A stretch of DNA of 64,000 nt, taken from positions 5,363,001 to 5,427,000 of the forward strand of contig NZ_CP114200.1 in the NCBI RefSeq assembly GCF_029392895.1, read 5' to 3'. Within the stretch, counting starts at the first letter, position 1; each line of letters begins with the position of its first letter. The notes under the pieces are model-generated. The model saw nothing but the letters and a program-made list of their open reading frames with translations. It had not been told where the DNA came from and searched no databases. This stretch comes from Streptomyces sp. 71268 (GTDB taxonomy: Bacteria > Actinomycetota > Actinomycetes > Streptomycetales > Streptomycetaceae). Shown here piece after piece: positions 6,730-14,839 of the stretch. A program made the translations under genes and the position numbers.

Positions 6730-8241
6730 TCAGGAGTCGAGGTCGGTCAGCGCCTCGCTCTGGGCGCCGCCGCTCTCCGCCACGATCTCGCTCACGGTCT
6801 GCGGCTCGCGCACGGTGGCGAACCGCACGCCCCCCGCCGACCCCGGGTCCGTGACGAAGCCGTAGACACCCGGCCTGGGCAGGCTGTTGTAGGCGAAGTG
6901 GTGGCAGAAGTAGTACGCCCCGGTGTCGAGCAGGGCCGTCAGGTCGCCCGCCTCCAGCAGCGGCAGGGGCCGGTTCTTGGCCACCAGGTCGCCCGCGAAG
7001 CAGCACGGGCCCGCCACGTCCTGGGCCACCAGCGGGCCGCGCTTGGGCAGGCCCCGCGGGGTGTAGCCGGCGACGCGGATGGGCCAGGAGCGGGGGGCGA
7101 AGACGGTACGGGTGGCCACCTGGGCGCCCGCGTGGGTGATGGCGATGGCGCGGCCCCCGGCCGACTTGGCGTACTCGACGCGCGCCAGCACGGTGCCCGT
7201 CTTGGCCAGCAGGGACCGGCCGAACTCGGTGACCAGCGCGTACCGGCCGTCGAGCAGCCCGGGCACGGTCGCGTGCAGCAGCCGGGCGTAGTCGCGGTAG
7301 GTCGGGGCGACGGTGTCGGACGCGAAGTTGACCGGCAGCCCGCCGCCCAGGTCGAAGCCGGTGATCTGCTGCCGGCCGGCCGCCTCGTTGATCTCCTCGG
7401 CCAACTCGTAGACCTCGCGCACGCCGCCCGCCAGCAACTCCAGCGGACAGCCCTGCGAGCCGACGTGGGCGTGCAGCCGGGTGAGCCAGGGCCGGGCCAA
7501 CACCGCGTCCACGACCCTGGCCCGCACCTCGGCCGGCGAGCCGCCGCGCGGGCCGTCGTCGCGCAGCGGCACGCCGAACTTGGAGGTCGCCGTGGCCGTG
7601 CTCAGCGCGCTGATCGTGCCCCCGCCCACCTGCGGGTTGACGCGCAGCCCGAGCGGTGACGCGGTCGGCGCCGCCGCCACCAGCTCGTCGAGGCGTGCCA
7701 ACTCCTGAAAGCTGTCGGCGTTGACGGCGATGCCGAGTGCGAGGGCCGTCCGCAGCTCGGCCACGGTCTTGGCGGGCGAGTCGAGCACCATGCGCTCGGG
7801 GGCCACGCCCGCCGCCTGGGCCAGGGCGAGTTCGCCGGGGCTGGCCACCTCGCAGCCCAGGCCCGCGTCGGTGAGCAGCCGCAACACCGGTACGAGGTTG
7901 GCCGCCTTGACCGCGAACGCGTGCAGCACCGGCGTGCCGGGCGCGGTCACCTCGGCGAACGCGGCCTGGAGCGCCGCGGCCGAGGCGCGGATCGCGGCCA
8001 CGTCAACGAGCGCGATCACGGGGGCGTCCGGGCCGATCAGGCCCTGTTCGACGGCGGCCCGCACCGCCTGGTCGCGCCGGCGCGCGGCGGCCTCGCCCAG
8101 GTCGGCCTCGCCGTTTCCGTTCGGCCCGGCCACCGGGCCCGCCGTCGCTCGGTCCCGTGCGGGCGTGTCCGGGCCCGTCGGCTCCGGTTGCCCGAGCGTC
8201 GCGTCGTCCCGTGGCCCCTGGCCCGTCTCGATTGAGGTCAT
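6730..8241 (-). CDS. fold-type III PLP-dependent decarboxylase-like protein
   Basis: A 503-residue member of the ornithine/DAP/arginine decarboxylase-2 superfamily (alanine-racemase-type TIM barrel plus beta domain). The PLP-lysine motif is HAFAVKAANL at about residue 115. HAHVGSQG and FDLGGGLP are the phosphate-binding Gly-rich segments, and the distal motif GPCCFAGDLVAKNR carries the Cys and Asp that in DAP decarboxylase contribute to the second active site. The first 55 residues are low-complexity Gly/Pro/Asp and probably disordered. It is most like the Y4yA/LysA-related decarboxylases of unknown substrate and should not be called lysA without more evidence. It is transcribed divergently from the XRE-cupin regulator, 246 bases away. 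Confidence 0.85.
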   Translation of the reverse strand: MTSIETGQGPRDDATLGQPEPTGPDTPARDRATAGPVAGPNGNGEADLGEAAARRRDQAVRAAVEQGLIGPDAPVIALVDVAAIRASAAALQAAFAEVTAPGTPVLHAFAVKAANLVPVLRLLTDAGLGCEVASPGELALAQAAGVAPERMVLDSPAKTVAELRTALALGIAVNADSFQELARLDELVAAAPTASPLGLRVNPQVGGGTISALSTATATSKFGVPLRDDGPRGGSPAEVRARVVDAVLARPWLTRLHAHVGSQGCPLELLAGGVREVYELAEEINEAAGRQQITGFDLGGGLPVNFASDTVAPTYRDYARLLHATVPGLLDGRYALVTEFGRSLLAKTGTVLARVEYAKSAGGRAIAITHAGAQVATRTVFAPRSWPIRVAGYTPRGLPKRGPLVAQDVAGPCCFAGDLVAKNRPLPLLEAGDLTALLDTGAYYFCHHFAYNSLPRPGVYGFVTDPGSAGGVRFATVREPQTVSEIVAESGGAQSEALTDLDS

Positions 8242-8487
8242 GGCAGCACTCCACCACTCGGGCCGGGCGCTGCCCAGTACGCGTGGCCGACCGGCGCCCG
8301 GCGGCTACGCCAGCCACGCCACTCGGCGTAGCGGAACCACCACGCGCGTCGAGGCGCCGACGGCCGTGGCGGGGGGCCTCGTTCCGCACGCCGGGGCCGG
8401 CCCGCCACGCACCGCTCGGGCCGGCCGTCGCGGCGCTGGCTACAGTGGCGCCGGCCGTCAGCCGCCGAGAGCCGAGGAGGAACCGCC

Positions 8488-9249
8488 ATGGGGGAGCCGG
8501 ACGGGGAGCTGGTCGGAGAGCCGGACGGGGAGCCGGTCGACGGGCGCGGCGCGACGGGCGCCGGGGGAGCGGCGGGCCGGCGGGCTCCGGCGGACCGGCC
8601 CGTGAGCCGGAACCAGGGCCCGGGCGGCGCGCCGCCCGAGCGGCGGGGCGGCGGCGAGGCCAGGGAAGCGCAGCGGGCCGGGCACATGCTCGGGGTCAAC
8701 GTGCGCGCGCTGCGCGGGGAGCGCGGCCTGTCGCTGTCGGAGGTCGCGCGCCGGTCCGGCGTCGCCAAGAGCGCGCTGTCCCAGTTGGAGAGCGGACTCG
8801 GCAACCCCACCATCCAGACGGTGTTCTCTCTGGCGAACGCTCTCCAGGTCCCGGTGTCCGATCTGCTCGCCGAGCCGGCGCCGCCCGACGTGCTGCTGGT
8901 CCGCTCGGCCGGCCTCGAGGTGCTGCGCAGCCGGGCCGTCGACCTGCGCATGCTGCGCCGGATCGAGCCGCGCGGCGGGGTGCTCGAACTGTACGACCAG
9001 CGGGTTCGGCCGGGGGCCAGGCAGCACTCCAACGGCCACCCGGGGGTGGAACACGTGGTGGTGACGCAGGGTGTCCTGCGCGTCGGCCCGCCGGCGGACC
9101 CGTACGAACTCGGCCCGGGCGACTACGTCCGCCTGCCCGGCTCCCAGCCGCACGTCTACGAGACGGCGGGCCCGGAGCCGGTGCTGTCCGTGTTGCTCAT
9201 CGAGTATCCGGCCGGCACCGGTATTGACCGCCCCGCCAGGCCGCACTAG
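8488..9249 (+). CDS. XRE-cupin transcriptional regulator
   Basis: A 253-residue regulator. An acidic/Gly low-complexity head of about 65 residues precedes an HTH_3 domain (about 70-125; NVRALRGERGLSLSEVARRSGVAKSALSQLESG-type motif) and a C-terminal cupin (about 170-245) containing RQHSNGHPGVEHVVVTQG and DYVRLPGSQPHVYE. This architecture (SutR/PuuR-like) senses a small metabolite through the cupin. It sits immediately before the hydroxyproline-type catabolic operon in the same direction and is probably its pathway regulator. The inverted repeat at 9253-9282 begins 3 bases after its stop. The ATG at 8488 has GAGGAGGAACC upstream, a strong site. Confidence 0.88.
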   Translation: MGEPDGELVGEPDGEPVDGRGATGAGGAAGRRAPADRPVSRNQGPGGAPPERRGGGEAREAQRAGHMLGVNVRALRGERGLSLSEVARRSGVAKSALSQLESGLGNPTIQTVFSLANALQVPVSDLLAEPAPPDVLLVRSAGLEVLRSRAVDLRMLRRIEPRGGVLELYDQRVRPGARQHSNGHPGVEHVVVTQGVLRVGPPADPYELGPGDYVRLPGSQPHVYETAGPEPVLSVLLIEYPAGTGIDRPARPH

Positions 9250-9252
9250 CGT

Positions 9253-9282
9253 CACCAACGTTCTTTCTGGAGAACGGTGGTG
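9253..9282. promoter_or_regulatory. inverted repeat covering the SD and start of the catabolic operon
   Basis: CACCAACGTTCT (9253-9264), 6-base spacer, AGAACGGTGGTG (9271-9282): 11 of 12 arm positions pair. It covers the GGAG site and the GTG start of the FAD oxidase, so it could be an operator for the preceding XRE-cupin regulator or an RNA hairpin that masks the ribosome site. Which of the two it is cannot be told. Confidence 0.55.
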
Positions 9283-10887
9283 CGCTGCATGCACGGTTCA
9301 CGGACGTACGGACAACATCCCGACGCGGTCGTCGTCGGCAGCGGCATCATCGGCGCGGCCTGCGCCGAGGCGCTGACCCGGCGCGGCGTGCGGGTGCTGG
9401 TGCTCGACCGGGGGCCCGTCGCCTCGGCCACCACCGCGAGCGGCGAGGGCAACCTCCTGGTCTCCGACAAGCCGCCCGGCCCCGAACTGGAGCTCGCGCT
9501 CGCCTCGTTACGCCGCTGGCCCGCGCTCCTCGCCGAGCTGCGGGAGGAGATCGGGCCGCGCCGCGCGGCGTGCGAGTACGAGCGCAAGGGCGGTCTCGTC
9601 GTCGCGATCGGCGCGGCGCAGTCGGCCGCCCTGCACACCTTCGCCGAGGCCCAGCGCGCCGTCGGCGTCGAGGCCCACGCGCTCGCTCCCGACGAGGTCG
9701 CCGCGTACGAGCCACACCTGACGCCACGGGCCACCACCGTCCTGCGCTACCCGCAGGACGCCCAGCTCCAGCCGGTGTTGGCGGCGACGGCGCTGCTCGC
9801 CGCGGTGCGGGCGCGGGGCGGCGAGGTACGCGGCGGCGTCGCCGCGCTCGGCGTGCGGCGCGACCGGCACGGCCGGGTGCGCGCGGTGCGCACCGCGCGC
9901 GGGGACGTGCCGTGCGGCGCGGTCGTCAACGCCTGCGGCCCGTGGGCGGGTTCGTTCGCCGACGCGGCCGGGGCCCCGCTGCCGGTGGCGCCGCGCCGTG
10001 GCCTGGTCCTGGTCACCGCCCCGCTGCCGGCCGGCACCGTGCGGCACAAGGTCTACGCCGCCGACTACGTCGGCGCGGTCGGTGCCGCCGACGCCGACCT
10101 GCGGGTCTCCACCGTCGTGGAGGCCACGCGGGCGGGCACCGTGCTCATCGGCTCCAGCCGGCAGCGGGTGGGCTTCGACCCGGCGATCCCCGTCGCGGTG
10201 CTGCGCGCGCTGGCCCGCGGCGCCACCACGCTGTTCCCGCCGCTCGCCGCGGTGCCGGTGCTGCGCGCCTACGGCGGCTTCCGCCCGTACACCCCCGACC
10301 ACCTCCCCGTCATCGGCCCCGATCCGCGCCGGGCCGGCCTGTGGCACGCCACGGGCCACGAGGGCGCGGGCATCGGCCTCGCCGCCGCCACCGGCGACCT
10401 GCTCGCCGAACTCCTCACGGGCGAGCCGCCCCACCTGGACCCGGCCCCGTTCCGGGTGGACCGCCCGGGGCTGCGCGGCGCGCCGGAGGCGGCGGGAGAC
10501 GTACCGGCGGCGGAAGCGGCGACGGTACGGCCGGGGTCCGGGGCGGTCGGGGCGGGGACGGATGCGGCCGGGGCGGCGGGGCACGAGGCGCGGGTGGCGG
10601 CGGGCGGGGGCGTGTCGCTCACCGTGGACGGTGTCGCGCGGCGCGCCCGCCCCGGGCAGACGGTGGCCGCGGTCCTGTTGGAGGCGGGGCGGGCCGCGTG
10701 GCGCACCACCCGTGGCGGCGGTCGGCCACGCGGCGTCTTCTGCGGCATCGGGGTGTGCCACGACTGCCTCGTGGTCGTGAACGGGCTGCCCGACGTGCGG
10801 GCCTGCCTGCGGGAGGTCGCGGCGGGCGACGTGGTGGAGACGCAGCGCGGCGCCGTACTGCCGGGGTCCGCGACGGACCGGGCATGA
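9277..10887 (+). CDS. FAD-dependent D-amino acid (hydroxyproline-type) dehydrogenase fused to a 2Fe-2S domain
   Basis: A 536-residue protein. A DAO-family FAD oxidoreductase occupies about residues 10-390: AVVVGSGIIGAACAEALTRRG is the dinucleotide-binding fold and GHEGAGIGLAAATGDLLAELL the C-terminal FAD contact. After an Ala/Gly linker (about 395-445) comes a Fer2_4 ferredoxin domain with CGIGVCHDC and a later RACL supplying four cysteines (C-x4-C-x2-C-x11-C) for a [2Fe-2S] cluster. In other bacteria the D-hydroxyproline or D-proline dehydrogenase complex has these as separate subunits; here they are one chain. Start codon GTG 9277 or 9280 follows GGAG. It is the first gene of the operon and overlaps the next by ATGA. 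Confidence 0.87.
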   Translation: MVRCMHGSRTYGQHPDAVVVGSGIIGAACAEALTRRGVRVLVLDRGPVASATTASGEGNLLVSDKPPGPELELALASLRRWPALLAELREEIGPRRAACEYERKGGLVVAIGAAQSAALHTFAEAQRAVGVEAHALAPDEVAAYEPHLTPRATTVLRYPQDAQLQPVLAATALLAAVRARGGEVRGGVAALGVRRDRHGRVRAVRTARGDVPCGAVVNACGPWAGSFADAAGAPLPVAPRRGLVLVTAPLPAGTVRHKVYAADYVGAVGAADADLRVSTVVEATRAGTVLIGSSRQRVGFDPAIPVAVLRALARGATTLFPPLAAVPVLRAYGGFRPYTPDHLPVIGPDPRRAGLWHATGHEGAGIGLAAATGDLLAELLTGEPPHLDPAPFRVDRPGLRGAPEAAGDVPAAEAATVRPGSGAVGAGTDAAGAAGHEARVAAGGGVSLTVDGVARRARPGQTVAAVLLEAGRAAWRTTRGGGRPRGVFCGIGVCHDCLVVVNGLPDVRACLREVAAGDVVETQRGAVLPGSATDRA

Positions 10888-12551
10888 CGGACGGGCGGCG
10901 GATCGTCGTCATCGGCGCCGGGCCGGCCGGGCTGCACGCGGCCCTGGCCGCCGCGCGCGCGGGCGCGCGGGTCACCCTCGTGGACAACGGCGCGCGCGTC
11001 GGCGGCCAGTACCACCGCCACGCGCCGCCCGCCGACGCGCCGAATCCCGGCCACGCCCAGGCCGGCCCCCACCTCGCGCCGCCCGCAGGCGGGCCCGCAC
11101 CCGGCCGCGCCCCGGAGGGCCAGCGCCTGGCGCGGGCCGTCGCCGCGCACCCCGCCATCGACCACCTGCCGCACACCACCGCCTGGTCGATCGAGCCGGC
11201 CCGGGGCGCTAGGGGCGGCGCGCCGGCGCCGCACCTCGTACACGTCCTCACCGGGCCGGCCGACGGGTTCCGTACGCCGCGCGCGCTCGCCGCCGACGCG
11301 CTGGTGCTCTGCCCGGGCGCGTTCGACCGGTCGCTGCCCTTCCCCGGCTGGGACCTGCCCGGCGTGGTCACGGCCGGCGGCGCCCAGGCGTTGGCCAAGG
11401 GGCAGCGGCTCGCCGTGGGGCGGCGGGTGATCGTGGCCGGCACCGGCCCGTTCCTGCTGCCGGTGGCGGCGGCGCTGCTCGGCGCCGGCGCCCGGGTGCT
11501 CGGGGTCTGGGAGGCCGGCTCGCCCGCCGGCTGGCTGCGCTCCCCGCTCGCCGCGCTCCGCGACGGACGCGGCAAGCTGCCCGAACTCGCCGCATACGCC
11601 GCCACGTTGGCCCGACACCGCGTCCCGTACCGCACCCGGCGCGCGGTCGTCGCGGCGCACGGCGAGGACCGGCTGCGCGCCGTGACCACCGCCCGGCTCG
11701 CGCCGGACTGGACGGTGCGGCCCGGGAGCGAGCGCCGTGTCGAAGGCGTGGACGCGCTCTGCGTGGGCTACGGGTTCAGCCCACAGCTCGAACTCGCGCT
11801 CGCGGCGGGCTGCGCGCTCGAAGACGGCCCCGACGGCACGCCGCGCGTCGCGCTGCGTGCGGGGCAGCGCACGTCGGTGCCCGGCGTGTACGCGGCCGGC
11901 GAGCTGACCGGCGTTGGTGGCGCTGAACTAGCGGCGTACGAGGGAGAGTTGGCGGGTGTGCTGGCCGCCGCCGCGCTCGGCCACCGCGCGGCCGACCCGG
12001 CCCGCGTCGCCTGGTTGCGCCGCCGGGTCCGCTCGGGCCGCCGCTTCGCCGCCGCGCTCGCCCTGGCCCACCCGGTCCGGCCGGGCTGGCGCACCTGGCT
12101 GCGGGACGACACCCTCGTCTGCCGCTGCGAGGAGGTGTCGTACGACGCGCTGCGCGCGGCCGTCACCGAGCGGCACGTCGACGGCACGCGCGCGCTCAAG
12201 CTCGCCTGCCGCGCCGGCCTCGGCGCCTGCCAGGGCCGCACCTGCGGACGCGCCGTCACGGATCTGGCGGCGGGCCTCATGCCGGACGCGCCGGCGCCGG
12301 TTGCTCCGGCCCCGGGTGCGCCGACCCCGCGCGGGCGTCGGCCCCTCGGCCATGCCGACCGGTACGCCATCGACGCCCGCCCCGTCGCCCAGCCGATCCG
12401 CCTCGGCGACCTCGCCGGGCTCCCGGTCGTCTCCCCGATACTCGCCGACCCCCCGAACCCCACCGACCTCACCCAGTCCCCGCTCACCTCCCCGCCCCCG
12501 GACGAACTGGCGCCCCCGCACCACCGCGACCCCCAGCCCCCGGACGCGTAA
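10884..12551 (+). CDS. NAD(P)/FAD oxidoreductase with BFD-like 2Fe-2S domain
   Basis: A 555-residue pyridine-nucleotide-disulfide-type flavoprotein: VVIGAGPAGLHAALAAARAG (FAD site, residues about 7-26), GRRVIVAGTGPFLLPVAAALLGAG (NAD(P) site), and GVYAAGELTGVGGAELAAYEG (second FAD contact). The C-terminal quarter holds CRCEEVSYDALRAAV and GLGACQGRTCGRAV, whose four cysteines match the BFD-like [2Fe-2S] domain of the LhpA/HcnB-type subunit of hydroxyproline and glycine (HCN) dehydrogenases. It probably passes electrons from the upstream oxidase subunit. The last about 85 residues are Pro-rich and low in complexity. Translation is coupled to the upstream gene through a 4-base ATGA overlap. Confidence 0.87.
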   Translation: MTDGRRIVVIGAGPAGLHAALAAARAGARVTLVDNGARVGGQYHRHAPPADAPNPGHAQAGPHLAPPAGGPAPGRAPEGQRLARAVAAHPAIDHLPHTTAWSIEPARGARGGAPAPHLVHVLTGPADGFRTPRALAADALVLCPGAFDRSLPFPGWDLPGVVTAGGAQALAKGQRLAVGRRVIVAGTGPFLLPVAAALLGAGARVLGVWEAGSPAGWLRSPLAALRDGRGKLPELAAYAATLARHRVPYRTRRAVVAAHGEDRLRAVTTARLAPDWTVRPGSERRVEGVDALCVGYGFSPQLELALAAGCALEDGPDGTPRVALRAGQRTSVPGVYAAGELTGVGGAELAAYEGELAGVLAAAALGHRAADPARVAWLRRRVRSGRRFAAALALAHPVRPGWRTWLRDDTLVCRCEEVSYDALRAAVTERHVDGTRALKLACRAGLGACQGRTCGRAVTDLAAGLMPDAPAPVAPAPGAPTPRGRRPLGHADRYAIDARPVAQPIRLGDLAGLPVVSPILADPPNPTDLTQSPLTSPPPDELAPPHHRDPQPPDA

Positions 12552-12561
12552 CGGAGACCCC

Positions 12562-13647
12562 ATGAGCACCAAGCCGCCCACCGACCTTCCGCAGCCCACC
12601 ACCGCCGCGCCGTCGGCCACGCCGGGCGCCCGCTCGAAGCCGCACGCGCGCGCCCTCACCGGCGTCGTGGTCGCCACCGCGCTCCCGTACGCCGACGACC
12701 CCGCCGCCCCCGCCGGGCTACGGCCCGACCTCGACCGGTACGCCGAACACTGCCGCTGGCTGGTGGACAACGGCTGTCACGGGGTCGGCCCGAACGGCTC
12801 GCTGGGCGAGTACTCCTCGCTCACCGACGCCGAGCGGCGCGCGGTCGCCCGCGCGGCCGTCGCGGCCGTCGGCCGGGACGCGCTGGTGGTGGTCGGGGTG
12901 CACGGCGTCGGCGCGCACCAGGCCAGGCGCTGGGCGGAGCACGCCGCCGAGGACGGCGCCGACGGGGTGCTGTGCCTGCCGCCGACGCTCTACCGCGCCA
13001 ACACCGCCGAGGTCGTCCACCACTTCGAGCAGGTGGCGGCGGTCGGGCTGCCGGTCATGGTCTACAACAACCCGCTCGACACCAAGGTCGACCTCACCCC
13101 GGAGGTGATCGGGGAACTCGCCGCCATCGACAACGTCGTCGCGATCAAGGAGTTCTCCGGCGACGTGCGGCGCGTACGGCACATCAAGGAGTGCGCCCCG
13201 GACCTCGCCATGATCGCCGGCGCCGACGACCTCGTGCTGGAGTCGTTGCTGATGGGCGCCGAGGGCTGGTTCGCCGGCTTCCCGAACGTCTTCCCCGCCG
13301 CGTCGGTACGCCTCTTCGACCTGGCCCGCGCGGGCCGGCTCGCGGAGGCGCGGGCGCTGTACGAACCGCTGGTGGCGGCCTTCCGTTGGGACTCGCGCAC
13401 CGAGTTCGTCCAGGCCGTCAAGCGGGCGATGGACCTGGTCGGCCGGTACGGCGGCCCGTCCAGGCCGCCGCGCGGGCCGCTGTCAGGGGAGCAACTCGCC
13501 GCGCTGGACGCGGACGTACGGCGCGCCGTCGACGCGCTGGCGGCGGTGGACGACGCGGCCGCCCCCCAACCCGGCGAGGCCGCGTCGGCCGGGCCGCGGC
13601 AGCCCGTCGCGCCGGCGGTCGGCGCTCCCGTGGCCGAGGCCCGCTGA
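12562..13647 (+). CDS. DapA/NanA-family lyase, probable 1-pyrroline-4-hydroxy-2-carboxylate deaminase
   Basis: A 361-residue class I aldolase-fold protein of the dihydrodipicolinate synthase family. NGSLGEYSSL is the ligand-binding loop (GTTGE in DapA), MVYNNP carries the catalytic Tyr, and VVAIKEFSGD the Schiff-base Lys. In hydroxyproline operons this family deaminates 1-pyrroline-4-hydroxy-2-carboxylate to 2-oxoglutarate semialdehyde (HpbC/LhpC); its place between the dehydrogenase subunits and the racemase/epimerase supports that role here. Both termini (about 30 and 45 residues) are Pro/Ala-rich additions. ATG 12562 lies behind GGAGA. The stop overlaps the next start (TGATG). Confidence 0.85.
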   Translation: MSTKPPTDLPQPTTAAPSATPGARSKPHARALTGVVVATALPYADDPAAPAGLRPDLDRYAEHCRWLVDNGCHGVGPNGSLGEYSSLTDAERRAVARAAVAAVGRDALVVVGVHGVGAHQARRWAEHAAEDGADGVLCLPPTLYRANTAEVVHHFEQVAAVGLPVMVYNNPLDTKVDLTPEVIGELAAIDNVVAIKEFSGDVRRVRHIKECAPDLAMIAGADDLVLESLLMGAEGWFAGFPNVFPAASVRLFDLARAGRLAEARALYEPLVAAFRWDSRTEFVQAVKRAMDLVGRYGGPSRPPRGPLSGEQLAALDADVRRAVDALAAVDDAAAPQPGEAASAGPRQPVAPAVGAPVAEAR

Positions 13648-14759
13648 TGCGCGCCGCGCGCTGCCTGAGCGCCGTCGACTCGCACACCGAGGGCATGCCG
13701 ACCCGCGTCATCACCGGCGGCATCGGCCCGGTGCCGGGCCAGACGATGGCCGAGCGGCGGCGCTACTTCGTAGAACACCTCGACGCGGTACGGCGGTTCC
13801 TGGTCAACGAGCCGCGCGGGCACCCCGCCATGAGCGGCGCCATCCTCCAGCCCCCGACCCGACCGGACGCCGACTGGGGCGTCCTGTTCATCGAGGTCTC
13901 CGGCTGCCTGCCGATGTGCGGCCACGGCACCATCGGGGTGGCCACGGTGCTGGTCGAGACGGGCATGGTCGAGGTCACCGAACCGGTCACGACGGTACGC
14001 CTGGACACCCCGGCCGGCCTGGTCGAGGCCCGGGTGGAGGTGAGCGGTGGCCGCGCCGAGCGGGTCACGCTGCACAACGTGGCCTCGTACGCGCACGAGC
14101 TGGACGCCGCCGTGGAGGTCCCCGGCATCGGGAGGGTCCGCTACGACATGGCGTACGGCGGCAACTTCTACGCCATCACCCCGCTGAGCCGGCTCGGCAT
14201 CCCCTTCGACCGGCGGCACAAGGACGAGATCCTCGCCGCCGGCATGGCGATCATGGCGGCGGTCAACGAGCAGCGGCGGCCCGAGCACCCCACCGACCCC
14301 GGCATCGCCGGCTGCCGCCACGTGCAGTTCACGGCCCCGGGAACGCCGGGTGCCGGCGCGGCGGAGGCCGGGGGCGGGAGCGGGGGCGGGGTGGCCGGGT
14401 CGGTCGGGGACGGTACGGCCGTGGCCGGGGGAGTCGAGGGGGCGGGGCCGGGCGCGGGCGGTAGCCACGCCCGGAACGCGATGGTGATCCACCCCGGCTG
14501 GTTCGACCGCTCGCCGTGCGGCACCGGCACCTGCGCGCGGATGGCCCAGCTCCACGCTCGCGGCGAACTTCCCCTACACGAGGACTTCGTCAACGAGTCC
14601 TTCATCGGCACCCACTTCACGGGCCGCCTCGTCGCCGCCGACCGCGTCGGCGACCGCGCCGCGGTCCGCCCCGCCCTCACCGGCCGGGCCTGGATCACCG
14701 GCATGGGGCAGTACCTCCTCGACCCGACCGACCCCTTCCCGGCCGGCTTCGTGCTGTAG
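13647..14759 (+). CDS. proline racemase / 4-hydroxyproline 2-epimerase family protein
   Basis: A 370-residue proline-racemase-family enzyme. Both catalytic cysteines are present: MCGHGTIG (about residue 91) and DRSPCGTGTCARMA (about residue 292), along with the DSHTEGMPTRV N-terminal motif. With the upstream genes it should epimerise trans-4-hydroxy-L-proline to cis-4-hydroxy-D-proline, the substrate of the dehydrogenase pair. A Gly/Ala-rich stretch of about 45 residues (14338-14466) interrupts the domain between HVQFTAPG and the HARNAMV segment. It keeps the frame and probably forms a surface loop. The start overlaps the previous stop. The next pathway enzyme, 2-oxoglutarate semialdehyde dehydrogenase, is not in the window. 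Confidence 0.88.
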   Translation: MRAARCLSAVDSHTEGMPTRVITGGIGPVPGQTMAERRRYFVEHLDAVRRFLVNEPRGHPAMSGAILQPPTRPDADWGVLFIEVSGCLPMCGHGTIGVATVLVETGMVEVTEPVTTVRLDTPAGLVEARVEVSGGRAERVTLHNVASYAHELDAAVEVPGIGRVRYDMAYGGNFYAITPLSRLGIPFDRRHKDEILAAGMAIMAAVNEQRRPEHPTDPGIAGCRHVQFTAPGTPGAGAAEAGGGSGGGVAGSVGDGTAVAGGVEGAGPGAGGSHARNAMVIHPGWFDRSPCGTGTCARMAQLHARGELPLHEDFVNESFIGTHFTGRLVAADRVGDRAAVRPALTGRAWITGMGQYLLDPTDPFPAGFVL

Positions 14760-14839
14760 GGGCGGCTGGGGGCGCCCTGGGGGCGGCCGGCCTCGCGCTG
14801 GGGGCGCGGGCGCCCGCCCTCAGCGCGCCCCAGCGCGCC

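Noticed and set aside
6475..7659. A 394-residue plus-strand open frame across the RNA locus and the decarboxylase-like gene
   Set aside because: It is antisense to a well-supported PLP enzyme, has no domain, and its start overlaps the tRNA-like RNA promoter.
6730..8241. Naming the PLP enzyme lysA
   Set aside because: It belongs to the same superfamily, but it has an atypical length and N-terminal head and no lysine-pathway neighbours.
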